From contig JAFDAE010000181.1 of assembly GCA_019314005.1 (NCBI GenBank), positions 1 through 5,900 on the forward strand: a stretch of 5,900 bases of DNA. Direction: 5' to 3'. Origin of the DNA: Deltaproteobacteria bacterium. GTDB taxonomy: Bacteria > Desulfobacterota > Desulfobacteria > C00003060 > C00003106. Shown one piece after another: positions 1-5,878 of the stretch; the stretch's first letter is position 1, and the number at the start of each line of letters is the position of its first letter. The notes below the pieces were generated by a model. The model worked only from the letters and a program-made list of their open reading frames with translations. It searched no databases and was not told where the DNA came from. Both the position numbers and the translations under genes were made by a program.

Positions 1-48
1 AACATTGTATTTCCAATGTGTTAGTTTTGGTTATTTTGTCATTTGGTA

Positions 49-89
49 TTCGAATTTGTTTCGAATTTCGGATTTCGATATTCGGATTT
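49..89. repeat. Short tandem TTCGRAT heptamer repeats in the leader
   Basis: Four consecutive 7-nt units start at 60, 67, 74 and 81 (TTCGAAT, TTCGGAT, TTCGATA, TTCGGAT), and one isolated copy starts at 49. The array is A/T-rich, non-coding, and lies between the window start and the siroheme synthase gene. The units and exact period are read directly from the sequence. I infer that this is a low-complexity intergenic repeat that may recur elsewhere in the genome; no function is evident. A promoter for the downstream operon probably lies in or near it, but I could not pick a convincing -35/-10 pair. Confidence 0.6.
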
Positions 90-117
90 TGCCTGAACAT
101 GACTTTTCGTTCAGGCA
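90..117 (+). promoter_or_regulatory. 9-bp leader hairpin upstream of the siroheme synthase start
   Basis: TGCCTGAAC (90-98) and GTTCAGGCA (109-117) are perfect reverse complements separated by a 10-nt loop. The stem ends 15 nt before the ATG at 133, just upstream of a weak Shine-Dalgarno-like GGA at 124-126. There is no T-run on the 3' side on either strand, so it does not look like an intrinsic terminator. It could be a 5' UTR structure or an operator palindrome. Only the symmetry is observed; a regulatory role is inferred. Confidence 0.4.
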
Positions 118-132
118 CTAGTTGGAACAACT

Positions 133-804
133 ATGCGATATTATCCGGCTAACCTTGATATCCAAAACCAAAACTGCCTCGTAGTTGGAGGCGGTAGTGT
201 TGGAAAGCGGAAGATCTTGACCCTTCTCGAATGTGGAGCTCGGGTCATAGTAGTCAGTCCTAAGATATCGCATGAAATCAAAGCGCTTTCTGAAGGCCAT
301 CATATAGAATTGAAGGAGCGCAACTATCGCTCTTCAGACCTCGAAGGGATGTTACTGGTTATTGGGGCCACTGACAATGAGGAGGTAAATCGGCAAATCA
401 GCAAAGATGCTGCGAGGAGTCGTATCATTTGTAATATTGTAGATCGCCCTCAAGAATGCACCTTTGTTCTTCCCGCAATTGTCAAACAAGGAGATCTTGT
501 AATTGCTATTTCCACAGCGGGGAAGAGTCCAGCTTTTGCGAAAAGCCTTCGCCGGAAGTTATCAGGAGAGTTCGGTCCTGAATACGGGAAGCTCTTAGAC
601 TTAATGGGTGTCATACGTAAAAAACTTTTGCAAAAAGGAAAAAGTCCTGAGGCCCACAAGTACATGTTCGAACAGTTGATTGATGAAGGGCTCCTGAAGT
701 TGGTTAAGCATAACAATAGAAAACAGATCGATACCCTTTTGAAAAAAGTTCTTGGGGAAGGTTTTGTCCTGGAAGATTTGTTAAACACAGAGAGCAAAGA
801 GTGA
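133..804 (+). CDS. Precorrin-2 dehydrogenase / sirohydrochlorin ferrochelatase (siroheme synthase, Met8/CysG N-terminal type)
   Basis: This 223-residue protein corresponds to the N-terminal half of CysG, or to stand-alone Met8/SirC enzymes, without the methyltransferase half. It oxidises precorrin-2 to sirohydrochlorin with NAD+ and may insert iron to give siroheme in the cytoplasm. A Rossmann nucleotide loop GGGSVGKRK is at residues 19-27. The NIVDRP segment places Asp104 at the position of the catalytic Asp104 of CysG, and STAGKSP (127-133) matches the conserved SSGGTSP, with Thr128 replacing the CysG Ser128. The C-terminal helical part (about 145-223) is as expected for the family. The ATG at 133 is the first start after an in-frame stop at 100-102 and gives the canonical N-terminus. 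The stop overlaps the next small gene (TGATG), indicating a polycistronic unit with ccsA/hemX and hemA. Whether it is bifunctional or dehydrogenase-only cannot be decided from sequence. Confidence 0.93.
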   Translation: MRYYPANLDIQNQNCLVVGGGSVGKRKILTLLECGARVIVVSPKISHEIKALSEGHHIELKERNYRSSDLEGMLLVIGATDNEEVNRQISKDAARSRIICNIVDRPQECTFVLPAIVKQGDLVIAISTAGKSPAFAKSLRRKLSGEFGPEYGKLLDLMGVIRKKLLQKGKSPEAHKYMFEQLIDEGLLKLVKHNNRKQIDTLLKKVLGEGFVLEDLLNTESKE

Positions 805-950
805 TGACTTCTCAAAAAGTTGGGGTAATATTTGATATCACGGCCATAGGCAAGGATAATTACTTCACTTCGGCCTCCAATGCCTTAACCGGATATGCGA
901 TTGGTCTTGACAGTAAATGGCTGGAAGTGATTAAAAAGGAATCGTTATGA
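804..950 (+). CDS. Small 48-aa hypothetical protein, translationally coupled on both sides
   Basis: This is an open frame of 48 codons beginning MTSQKVGVIFDI and ending WLEVIKKESL. Its ATG at 804 shares its A with the TGA of the siroheme synthase gene (TGATG), and its TGA at 948-950 overlaps the ATG of the next gene (ATGA). It exactly fills what would otherwise be a 142-nt gap inside a compact operon, which is the main reason to think it is real. A GTG at 801 in the same frame is an alternative start. There is no strong Shine-Dalgarno, so reinitiation after the upstream gene is likely. No signal peptide, transmembrane segment or cysteine is visible; the composition is that of a small soluble protein. 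I do not recognise a family. A role in tetrapyrrole or cytochrome assembly would be guilt by association only. Confidence 0.6.
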   Translation: MTSQKVGVIFDITAIGKDNYFTSASNALTGYAIGLDSKWLEVIKKESL

Positions 951-1771
951 ATAATGTCTGCCTTACACTTGCAATTGCGTTCTATCTGCTCAGCGCTGTG
1001 GGATATATAGTCTACGTATTCCGTCAGAAACGCAAGATCCACAAAATTGCGTCCATCCTTCTCTGGGTAGGATTTATCGCGCAGACGGTCCTTTTGATCT
1101 CACGGTATGTTGAAACCGGAAATGTCCCGGTTCATAATCTGCATGAGACATTACTCTTTTTTGCCTGGAGCATTGCGGGGGTTTTCTTGTTTTTTCAACT
1201 CAAATTTGAGTTGATGGTATTGGGCGCCTTTATAGCTCCTCTGACAACCCTGATTGTATTTGTGGCCTCAATGCTCTCTCGCGAGCCGGTACCAGAAGAC
1301 CCTGTACTAAAGAGTATCTGGTTGGCCCTGCATGTTGTGACGATATTTATGGGGAATGCCGCGTTTGCCGTGGCCTTTGGACTTGCCATTATTTACCTGA
1401 TTCAGGAGCGGCAGATTAAGGAGAAAAAGGCCGGTTTTTTTTATCGGCGACTTCCCTCTTTGAACCGGGTTGATAGCATGGGATATGCAAGCATTGTCGT
1501 TGGATTCTCCATGCTAACTCTTGGTTTTATAACAGGGGCCGTCTATGCGCAACTCGTATGGGGGAGGTTTTGGAGTTGGGATCCCAAAGAGGTCTGGTCC
1601 TTGATTACGTGGCTTATCTATGCCGCTCTTCTTCACGAACGTCTTGTTGCGGGCTGGCACGGACGTAGGGCCGCGATTATGGCCATTATAGGATTCGCGG
1701 CTTTGTTATTCACATTTTTTGGAGTCAATTTTTTGTTGAAAGGGCATCATGCTCCTTTTACGAAATTTTAA
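947..1771 (+). CDS. CcsA/HemX-family cytochrome c assembly membrane protein
   Basis: This 274-residue integral membrane protein has about eight hydrophobic segments (roughly 3-23, 33-52, 67-86, 88-110, 124-152, 180-204, 215-233, 242-264). The family signature WGRFWSWDPKEVW is at residues 205-217; in CcsA/CcmC/CcmF relatives this tryptophan-rich WWD motif lies on the outer face and binds heme. Other family-like elements are PVHNLHETL (61-69), His129, His230 and the C-terminal GVNFLLKGHH. In system II cytochrome c maturation CcsA works with ResB/CcsB to present heme to apocytochromes; the related HemX of Bacillus lowers HemA levels. Position directly before hemA is common for this family and fits either role; sequence alone does not separate them. 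The start is supported by AAGGA at 936-940, 6 nt before the ATG, and by ATGA overlap with the preceding small gene. Confidence 0.92.
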   Translation: MNNVCLTLAIAFYLLSAVGYIVYVFRQKRKIHKIASILLWVGFIAQTVLLISRYVETGNVPVHNLHETLLFFAWSIAGVFLFFQLKFELMVLGAFIAPLTTLIVFVASMLSREPVPEDPVLKSIWLALHVVTIFMGNAAFAVAFGLAIIYLIQERQIKEKKAGFFYRRLPSLNRVDSMGYASIVVGFSMLTLGFITGAVYAQLVWGRFWSWDPKEVWSLITWLIYAALLHERLVAGWHGRRAAIMAIIGFAALLFTFFGVNFLLKGHHAPFTKF

Positions 1772-1780
1772 TGTTGGATA

Positions 1781-3082
1781 ATGCACATATTATTAATCGG
1801 TTTAAATCATAAGTCTGCTCCTGTTGAAATTCGGGAGTGTCTTGCTTTTTCAAATGAAGACATTGGAAAGGCTCTTACCGCTCTATCGGCCCTGCCTGAC
1901 ATAGAAGAGACTATGCTTATTTCTACGTGCAATCGGGTGGAATTCCTTATAACTTCCCAAAATACCACGGAAACAGTAACAGCCGTAAAATCATTTTTGG
2001 CGGAATTCAAGAAGACACCACAACAGAAGTTTGAAAATACACTCTATGTCTACGAAGACGATGAAGCGGTACGACACATTTTTAAGGTGGCATCGAGCCT
2101 CGACTCTATGGTAGTAGGTGAACCCCAGATACTTGGGCAAATAAAAGCGGCATATCGTCAGTCAACCGAATTAAAGACTTCCGGCGTAATACTGAATCGG
2201 CTTTTTCACAAGGCATTTTCAGTGGCAAAACGGGTTCGTACTGAAACCGGTATAGCCGATCATGCGGTATCGATCAGTTACGCGGCAGTGGAATTGGCAA
2301 AGAAGATTTTTGATGATTTGCAGGGAAGGGCGGCGCTGCTGATCGGAGCTGGTGAGATGGCGGTGTTAGCCCTTGAACACCTGGCAAGAAATGGAGTAAA
2401 TAAGATTTTTGTCGCAAACCGTACCTTTGAACGGGCAGTAGAGGTGGCCGATAGATTTAGAGGAACTCCTATTCGGTTTGAAGAGATTACAGATAGCCTC
2501 TTTAATGTAGATATTGTTATCAGTTCAACCGGCGCCCAGCAGCATATCTTGACGCACAAGGATATAAAACCATTGATGCGCCCCAGGAGAAACCGATCTC
2601 TTTTTTTTATAGATATTGCAGTGCCGAGAGATATTGACCCAGAAATTAACCGGATAAACAATGTCTACGTTTATGACATCGATGACTTAAAAGGGGTGAT
2701 AGACAAGAATATTGAAGACCGGCAAAAAGAAGCGATACGAGGAGATCGCATCGTCGACGAAGGCGCCATCCAGTTTCGCAAGTGGCTTGAATCGTTAGAA
2801 GTGACTCCTACTATTGTTGCTTTACGAAACAAAGCGGAAACGATCCGAAAGGCAGAATTGGAGAAAACCATTTCTGGATTAGAGTCGATCTCTGATAAAG
2901 ATCGAGTTGCAATCGAGCGGCTTACAGCCTCTATCTGTAATAAAATCTTGCACGATCCGACTATATTTTTGAAAAAACCGGGTCGCTGGGAGAAAAGAGG
3001 TTTCTATATAGATGCGGCTCGCAAGTTATTTAACCTACATGAAGACGACAGTGTAAATGAAAACAACGATCAAGAAGATTAA
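1781..3082 (+). CDS. hemA: Glutamyl-tRNA reductase
   Basis: This complete 433-residue protein performs NADPH-dependent reduction of glutamyl-tRNA(Glu) to glutamate-1-semialdehyde, the first committed step of the C5 tetrapyrrole pathway. The N-terminus MHILLIGLNHKSAPVEIRE is canonical. The nucleophilic cysteine is Cys50 in ISTCNRVEF, and His99 and the SLDSMVVGEPQILGQIKAAY segment (106-125) belong to the catalytic domain. The NADPH-binding domain carries GAGEMA (189-194) and ANRTFERA (212-219), followed by FFIDIAVPRDIDP (275-287). A helical dimerisation domain fills about 315-420. The acidic tail ends at a TAA. The gene begins 9 nt after the ccsA/hemX-like stop with only a weak ribosome-binding site (TTGGAT), suggesting coupling. 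hemC/hemD, frequent neighbours of hemA, do not follow here. Confidence 0.97.
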   Translation: MHILLIGLNHKSAPVEIRECLAFSNEDIGKALTALSALPDIEETMLISTCNRVEFLITSQNTTETVTAVKSFLAEFKKTPQQKFENTLYVYEDDEAVRHIFKVASSLDSMVVGEPQILGQIKAAYRQSTELKTSGVILNRLFHKAFSVAKRVRTETGIADHAVSISYAAVELAKKIFDDLQGRAALLIGAGEMAVLALEHLARNGVNKIFVANRTFERAVEVADRFRGTPIRFEEITDSLFNVDIVISSTGAQQHILTHKDIKPLMRPRRNRSLFFIDIAVPRDIDPEINRINNVYVYDIDDLKGVIDKNIEDRQKEAIRGDRIVDEGAIQFRKWLESLEVTPTIVALRNKAETIRKAELEKTISGLESISDKDRVAIERLTASICNKILHDPTIFLKKPGRWEKRGFYIDAARKLFNLHEDDSVNENNDQED

Positions 3083-3198
3083 GTGAGCTAAGGCAGGTTG
3101 AACTGAACTAACATTATGGAATTTTATCAGTATATAAAAAGGTTAACATCCTTAACTTTAGCTCACTTTAGGCACTTTAAGTACTTTAGTTCACTTAA
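3080..3198. repeat. ACTTTA-type tandem repeats with an inverted copy (hemA-fabD gap)
   Basis: ACTTTA occurs at 3155, 3165, 3174 and 3183, with a variant ACTTAA at 3193, giving spacings of 10, 9, 9 and 10 nt. The linkers alternate GCTC, GGC, AGT and GTTC. The hemA stop region reads TAAGTGAGCTAA (3080-3091), whose 3081-3091 part is the exact reverse complement of 3158-3168; it also pairs with 3186-3197 over 12 positions with one G-U. TGAACTAA (3104-3111) is the reverse complement of 3186-3193. The intergenic RNA could therefore form mutually exclusive stems. No T-run follows, so this is not a standard terminator. The repeats are observed; regulation or a genome-wide repeat family are both inferences. 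Confidence 0.6.
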
Positions 3199-3219
3199 TT
3201 TTACTAAGGAGGTTGTCAG
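3130..3219 (+). promoter_or_regulatory. Probable fabD upstream region with strong Shine-Dalgarno; possible promoter
   Basis: A near-perfect ribosome-binding site AAGGAGG at 3206-3212 lies 7 nt before the TTG codon at 3220 and decides that start. An A/T-rich TATATAAAAA tract (3131-3140) could supply a -10 box (TATAAA, 3133-3138), but no good -35 lies at the right distance, so the promoter is tentative. An 8-bp imperfect hairpin (3139-3146 with 3152-3159, one G-U pair) lies between the tract and the repeats. The 137-nt gap, against near-zero gaps elsewhere, suggests that a separate transcription unit starts here. Confidence 0.45.
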
Positions 3220-4158
3220 TTGAAAAAAATAGCATTTCTTTTTCCGGGCCAGGGGTCCCAGTTCGTTGAAATGGGACATGACCTTTATGAGGAGTACGAT
3301 TTTGTCCGTGAAATTTTTGATATGACGGATGAAATTACTAAAATAAATATCTCGACACTTTGTTTTAAAGGGCCTATGGAGGAGTTAACTCTTACTGTCA
3401 ATCTTCAGCCTGCTGTTACAGCGGTTGACCTGGCATGCCTTGCAGCAATTGAAAAGGAAGGAGTCTCCCCTGCTATTTCGGCAGGACACAGCCTTGGTGA
3501 ATACTCCGCGCTACGTGCTGCCGGGGTCATAAGTACCGAAGATACCGTCAGGACGGTCTTTAAAAGAGGGTCCTTGATGCACCGGGAATCAACGAAACAT
3601 GTAGGCGCGATGCATGCGATCATCGGTCTCAACATTGATGAAGTAAGGAAAATAGTTGACCTGGCCAAAGATGCTGGTATTGTGGCGGTAGCAAATCATA
3701 ATACAGCGGAACAGATTGTTATTACCGGCGAACCAGACGCGGTAAAGCGGGCCTCTGAAATAGCAACAGACAAAGGGGCCAAGGCGATCCCCCTGAAAGT
3801 AAGCGGCGCCTGGCACAGCGAGCTGATCAGGGGCGCTGAAGAAGAGTTTTCAACTTTTTTGGATGAGGTCCAATTTGAGGAACCAAAGAGGCCGATTCTG
3901 TTCAATGTTACGGCGGATTATGAAACAGACCCACAGGAGATAAAGACCGTTATGGCGCGTCAACTTTGCAGTCCTGTCCGCTGGTATGACATAATTTGTA
4001 AGATGCAGGAGGAAAATGTAGAAGTTTTCGTTGAGGTCGGCCCCAAAAAGGTGCTGACCGGAATGCTTCGAAAGATATTTCCAAAGACGCATCCCTACGA
4101 GGTGTATAATGTGGATGGGTTGCGTGGTATGGAAGCATTTTTAAAGGCGGTGACATGA
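3220..4158 (+). CDS. fabD: Malonyl-CoA:ACP transacylase
   Basis: This complete 312-residue enzyme transfers malonyl from CoA to acyl carrier protein to feed fatty-acid elongation in the cytoplasm. The N-terminal FLFPGQGSQ (residues 6-14) contributes the oxyanion-hole Gln11. The nucleophile elbow is GHSLGEYSA (89-97) with Ser91, Arg116 in FKRGSLMH binds the malonyl carboxylate, and His199 in SGAWHSEL is the catalytic base. Gln248 in QLCSPVRW corresponds to the conserved Gln near residue 250 of E. coli FabD. Length and domain order are normal for a stand-alone bacterial FabD. It starts at TTG (3220) behind AAGGAGG; the next in-frame ATG would delete the GQGSQ motif. Unusually, no fabH, fabG or acpP is adjacent; instead it overlaps the downstream GrdB-like gene by 4 nt (ATGA). 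Confidence 0.96.
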   Translation: MKKIAFLFPGQGSQFVEMGHDLYEEYDFVREIFDMTDEITKINISTLCFKGPMEELTLTVNLQPAVTAVDLACLAAIEKEGVSPAISAGHSLGEYSALRAAGVISTEDTVRTVFKRGSLMHRESTKHVGAMHAIIGLNIDEVRKIVDLAKDAGIVAVANHNTAEQIVITGEPDAVKRASEIATDKGAKAIPLKVSGAWHSELIRGAEEEFSTFLDEVQFEEPKRPILFNVTADYETDPQEIKTVMARQLCSPVRWYDIICKMQEENVEVFVEVGPKKVLTGMLRKIFPKTHPYEVYNVDGLRGMEAFLKAVT

Positions 4159-4982
4159 AAATGCTGTGGAGAATTAAGAAAATCAAGGATCGATGGATGG
4201 CAAAACGCTATGCCGCCCGGCCGATTTTGATGGATCGCTATGCCAAGGGGCCGGATATTATCGTAAACAACACGATACCGTGGGCCCCTGCGAAAAAATC
4301 GTTGTACGATTCCAGAGTTACGCTTGTCACCACCGCCGGGGTGCATCTTAAGGCCGGATTTCCGTTTAATATGTTGGATCAATTTGGAGACCCCACATTT
4401 AGAGAAATTCCGAACGATGTGCTTTCGGAGAGGCTTACCATTACCCATAATTATTTTGATTCCAGAGATGCTATCTCAGACATCAACCTTGTCTTGCCTT
4501 TAGAACCATTACTCCGTCTGGTCAGGGAAAAGATTATCGGGTCGATTTCAAAGCGGAGCTTCAGTTTCATGGGGCATATTTCTGGTGGGCATGTCGATAC
4601 TCTGCTTCAGGAGAGCGCTCCTGCAATGGTGAAAAAGTTGATTCAGGACAAAGTGGATATCGTTTTTCTCACACCTGCTTCAGGGTTGTGTAATCAATCT
4701 GTTGGCTTGATTCAAAGGGTTATAGAAGATGCTGGGATTGCAACAATTTCGATATCGCTGAATCGTACTATAACACTTAAAGTAAAACCTCCCCGTGCAA
4801 TCTATCCTGGATTTAAGTTGGGACACCCAATGGGAAGACCCAACGATATCGAACTCCAGGGCCGAGTAATTAAAGACGCGTTACAAAAATTGTATACTAT
4901 CAAGGAACCGGGAACACTTCTGGGGTTCGATTACCGACACCAAAGATCTTCCTATAAATTAGAATCCCGTACTCATGGCTAA
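4155..4982 (+). CDS. GrdB-like protein (glycine/sarcosine/betaine reductase selenoprotein B family), Ser at the Sec position
   Basis: This 275-residue protein matches the short subfamily annotated as glycine/sarcosine/betaine/proline reductase selenoprotein B-like; true GrdB is about 435 residues. Family landmarks are VTLVTTAGVHLK (55-66), ITHNYFDSRDA (96-106), LVLPLEPLLRLV (112-123), the FSFMGHISG block (136-144), and the C-terminal PPRAIYPGFKLGHPMGRPND (212-231). The redox site, UxxC or CxxC in relatives, falls in LTPASGLCNQSVGL (172-185) and reads Ser176-Gly-Leu-Cys179. Ser176 is codon TCA at 4680-4682. A dithiol/selenosulfide mechanism is therefore not available unless Cys179 acts alone, so reductase activity is doubtful and the substrate unknown. 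The basic N-terminus (about 1-20) is not a signal peptide, so the protein is probably cytoplasmic. The start overlaps the fabD stop (ATGA); an in-frame ATG at 4161 is the only close alternative. Confidence 0.85.
   Translation: MKMLWRIKKIKDRWMAKRYAARPILMDRYAKGPDIIVNNTIPWAPAKKSLYDSRVTLVTTAGVHLKAGFPFNMLDQFGDPTFREIPNDVLSERLTITHNYFDSRDAISDINLVLPLEPLLRLVREKIIGSISKRSFSFMGHISGGHVDTLLQESAPAMVKKLIQDKVDIVFLTPASGLCNQSVGLIQRVIEDAGIATISISLNRTITLKVKPPRAIYPGFKLGHPMGRPNDIELQGRVIKDALQKLYTIKEPGTLLGFDYRHQRSSYKLESRTHG
4686..4715 (+). other. Hairpin 3' of the Ser176 codon, SECIS-like (possible relic)
   Basis: AATCAA (4692-4697) and TTGATT (4707-4712) form a perfect 6-bp stem with a 9-nt loop. TTG (4686-4688) and CAA (4713-4715) extend it by 3 bp across a 3-nt one-sided bulge. 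It starts 3 nt after the TCA codon that aligns with selenocysteine in relatives, which is where bacterial SECIS elements lie. The pairing is observed; that it descends from a SECIS is speculative, since the same bases encode conserved residues. Confidence 0.25.
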
Positions 4983-4993
4983 ATAATAAGCGT

Positions 4994-5851
4994 ATGTTCA
5001 GTAAGATAATTCTAATTTTTCAGGTAACTGTTGCACTCATGGGGTCTGTATCTCTTGCCTTTGCCTACGTTCCGCCGGCGGAAGAGATTTTTTCGTTAAT
5101 GCCGCATCAAAAGCATAGACAGATTCGTGCCCTTGTGTTGACTCTTGAAACGACATTCTATGGTGACGATTGGCCCGATGGGTTGATGGCCTTCACGGAA
5201 ACCGTATCCTATATATACCCTGATAGATTCCTTTCCACGATAAAAGCGCCTTCCGGCAAAAAGCTCTATGTTGTCCAAGAGGGGAAATCCTTGGTCGCCA
5301 TAGACCAAAAGATTATTTCGGAAGAGGAATCATATATTGATAGTTATAAAGATATTTTTTTGTACCGGAGTCCGGAATCTCTCATTGAGCGTCTTTCAAG
5401 GGTAGGAATAGACACAAAAACTGTCAGCTTTGGAAGGCTGGAGGACAAAATCGCTTATGTGATCGGCGCGGTTTATCCTGACGAGTCCCATCCCCAGTTA
5501 TGGGTGGAAAAAGGTACCTTCCGACCCCTTCGCCTGCTGTTTCCCCCTTCCGGCAATTCTGGAAAAATAGAGATACGCTATGATCACTATTTTAACATTG
5601 GGAAGGGAATGTGGTATCCGGGCCGTATTACATTCTATGAAAACGACAAACCTGTAAAAGAGCAGGCGCTCAAAACATATAAAAGCTCTTCTAAATATGA
5701 TGCTTTTCCCGAATATCTGTTTGACATTGAAGAGTTGAAAAAGAGCTATACTTACGTTATCGAACCTGAGCAAAAGGGAGATGCCTCAGCCGGGTCCGAA
5801 TTGGACGATGTCAAGCAGACCATTGATGATTTTCAGAGGGCTTTTGAATAG
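4994..5851 (+). CDS. Secreted LolA-like (outer-membrane lipoprotein-sorting type) periplasmic protein
   Basis: This 285-residue protein has a Sec signal peptide: hydrophobic residues 5-22 and a type I cleavage site AFA at 22-24, so the mature protein begins at Tyr25. There is no lipobox cysteine. The mature part opens with a helix (AEEIFSLM, 29-36) and continues as alternating beta-strand text such as LTLETTFYG, ETVSYIYPDRFLSTI, KLYVVQEGKSLVAID, HPQLWVEKGTFRPLRLLF and KIEIRYDHYF, followed by WYPGRITFYEND. This resembles the LolA/LolB/MucB-N half-barrel that binds lipid or acyl chains. The C-terminus (about 268-285) is an acidic amphipathic helix. The call rests on pattern and topology, not on a strict motif; exact family and ligand are uncertain. 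It begins 11 nt after the GrdB-like stop with a weak ribosome-binding site, so it probably belongs to the fabD unit. Its length exceeds classical LolA (about 200 residues). Confidence 0.6.
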   Translation: MFSKIILIFQVTVALMGSVSLAFAYVPPAEEIFSLMPHQKHRQIRALVLTLETTFYGDDWPDGLMAFTETVSYIYPDRFLSTIKAPSGKKLYVVQEGKSLVAIDQKIISEEESYIDSYKDIFLYRSPESLIERLSRVGIDTKTVSFGRLEDKIAYVIGAVYPDESHPQLWVEKGTFRPLRLLFPPSGNSGKIEIRYDHYFNIGKGMWYPGRITFYENDKPVKEQALKTYKSSSKYDAFPEYLFDIEELKKSYTYVIEPEQKGDASAGSELDDVKQTIDDFQRAFE

Positions 5852-5862
5852 AACCATCGTTG

Positions 5863-5878
5863 TCGATTGCTAAATCGA
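5863..5878 (+). other. Small hairpin downstream of the LolA-like gene
   Basis: TCGATT (5863-5868) and AATCGA (5873-5878) form a 6-bp stem with a 4-nt loop, 11 nt after the stop codon. It is A/T-rich and lacks a T-run directly after it, so it is a poor intrinsic terminator candidate. The remaining bases to the window end contain no recognisable gene start. Confidence 0.25.

Noticed and set aside
2..19. 6-bp inverted repeat ACATTG...CAATGT at the window edge
   Set aside because: Short, A/T-rich, 6-nt loop, no T-run directly after it, and upstream context is missing; not distinguishable from chance.
56..84. Possible -35/-10 pair (TTGTTT, 17-nt spacer, TATTCG)
   Set aside because: The -10 match is poor and both boxes are drawn from the repeat array, so the match may be coincidental.
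90..117. Hairpin considered as an intrinsic terminator of an upstream gene
   Set aside because: No T-run follows the stem on either strand; the T-run at 87-90 precedes it on the + strand and would read as A on the minus strand.
450..815. 121-codon open frame on the minus strand
   Set aside because: It lies wholly antisense to the well-supported siroheme synthase gene, has no recognisable domain, and follows from the codon pattern of the opposite strand.
2278..2661. 127-codon open frame on the minus strand inside hemA
   Set aside because: It is antisense to the conserved NADPH-binding domain of HemA, and its sequence has no family resemblance.
3098..3138. TTGAAC as a -35 for the TATAAA tract before fabD
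   Set aside because: The spacing to TATAAA is 29 nt, far from the 16-18 nt needed for a sigma-70 promoter.
4095..4448. 117-codon minus-strand frame across the fabD/GrdB-like junction
   Set aside because: It overlaps two genes with clear homology and tight ATGA coupling on the + strand; nothing supports transcription from the other strand.
4980..4994. Possible readthrough or fusion of the GrdB-like and LolA-like genes
   Set aside because: The GrdB-like gene ends in TAA, the next frame starts with a complete signal peptide, and cytoplasmic and secreted products would not be expected as one chain.
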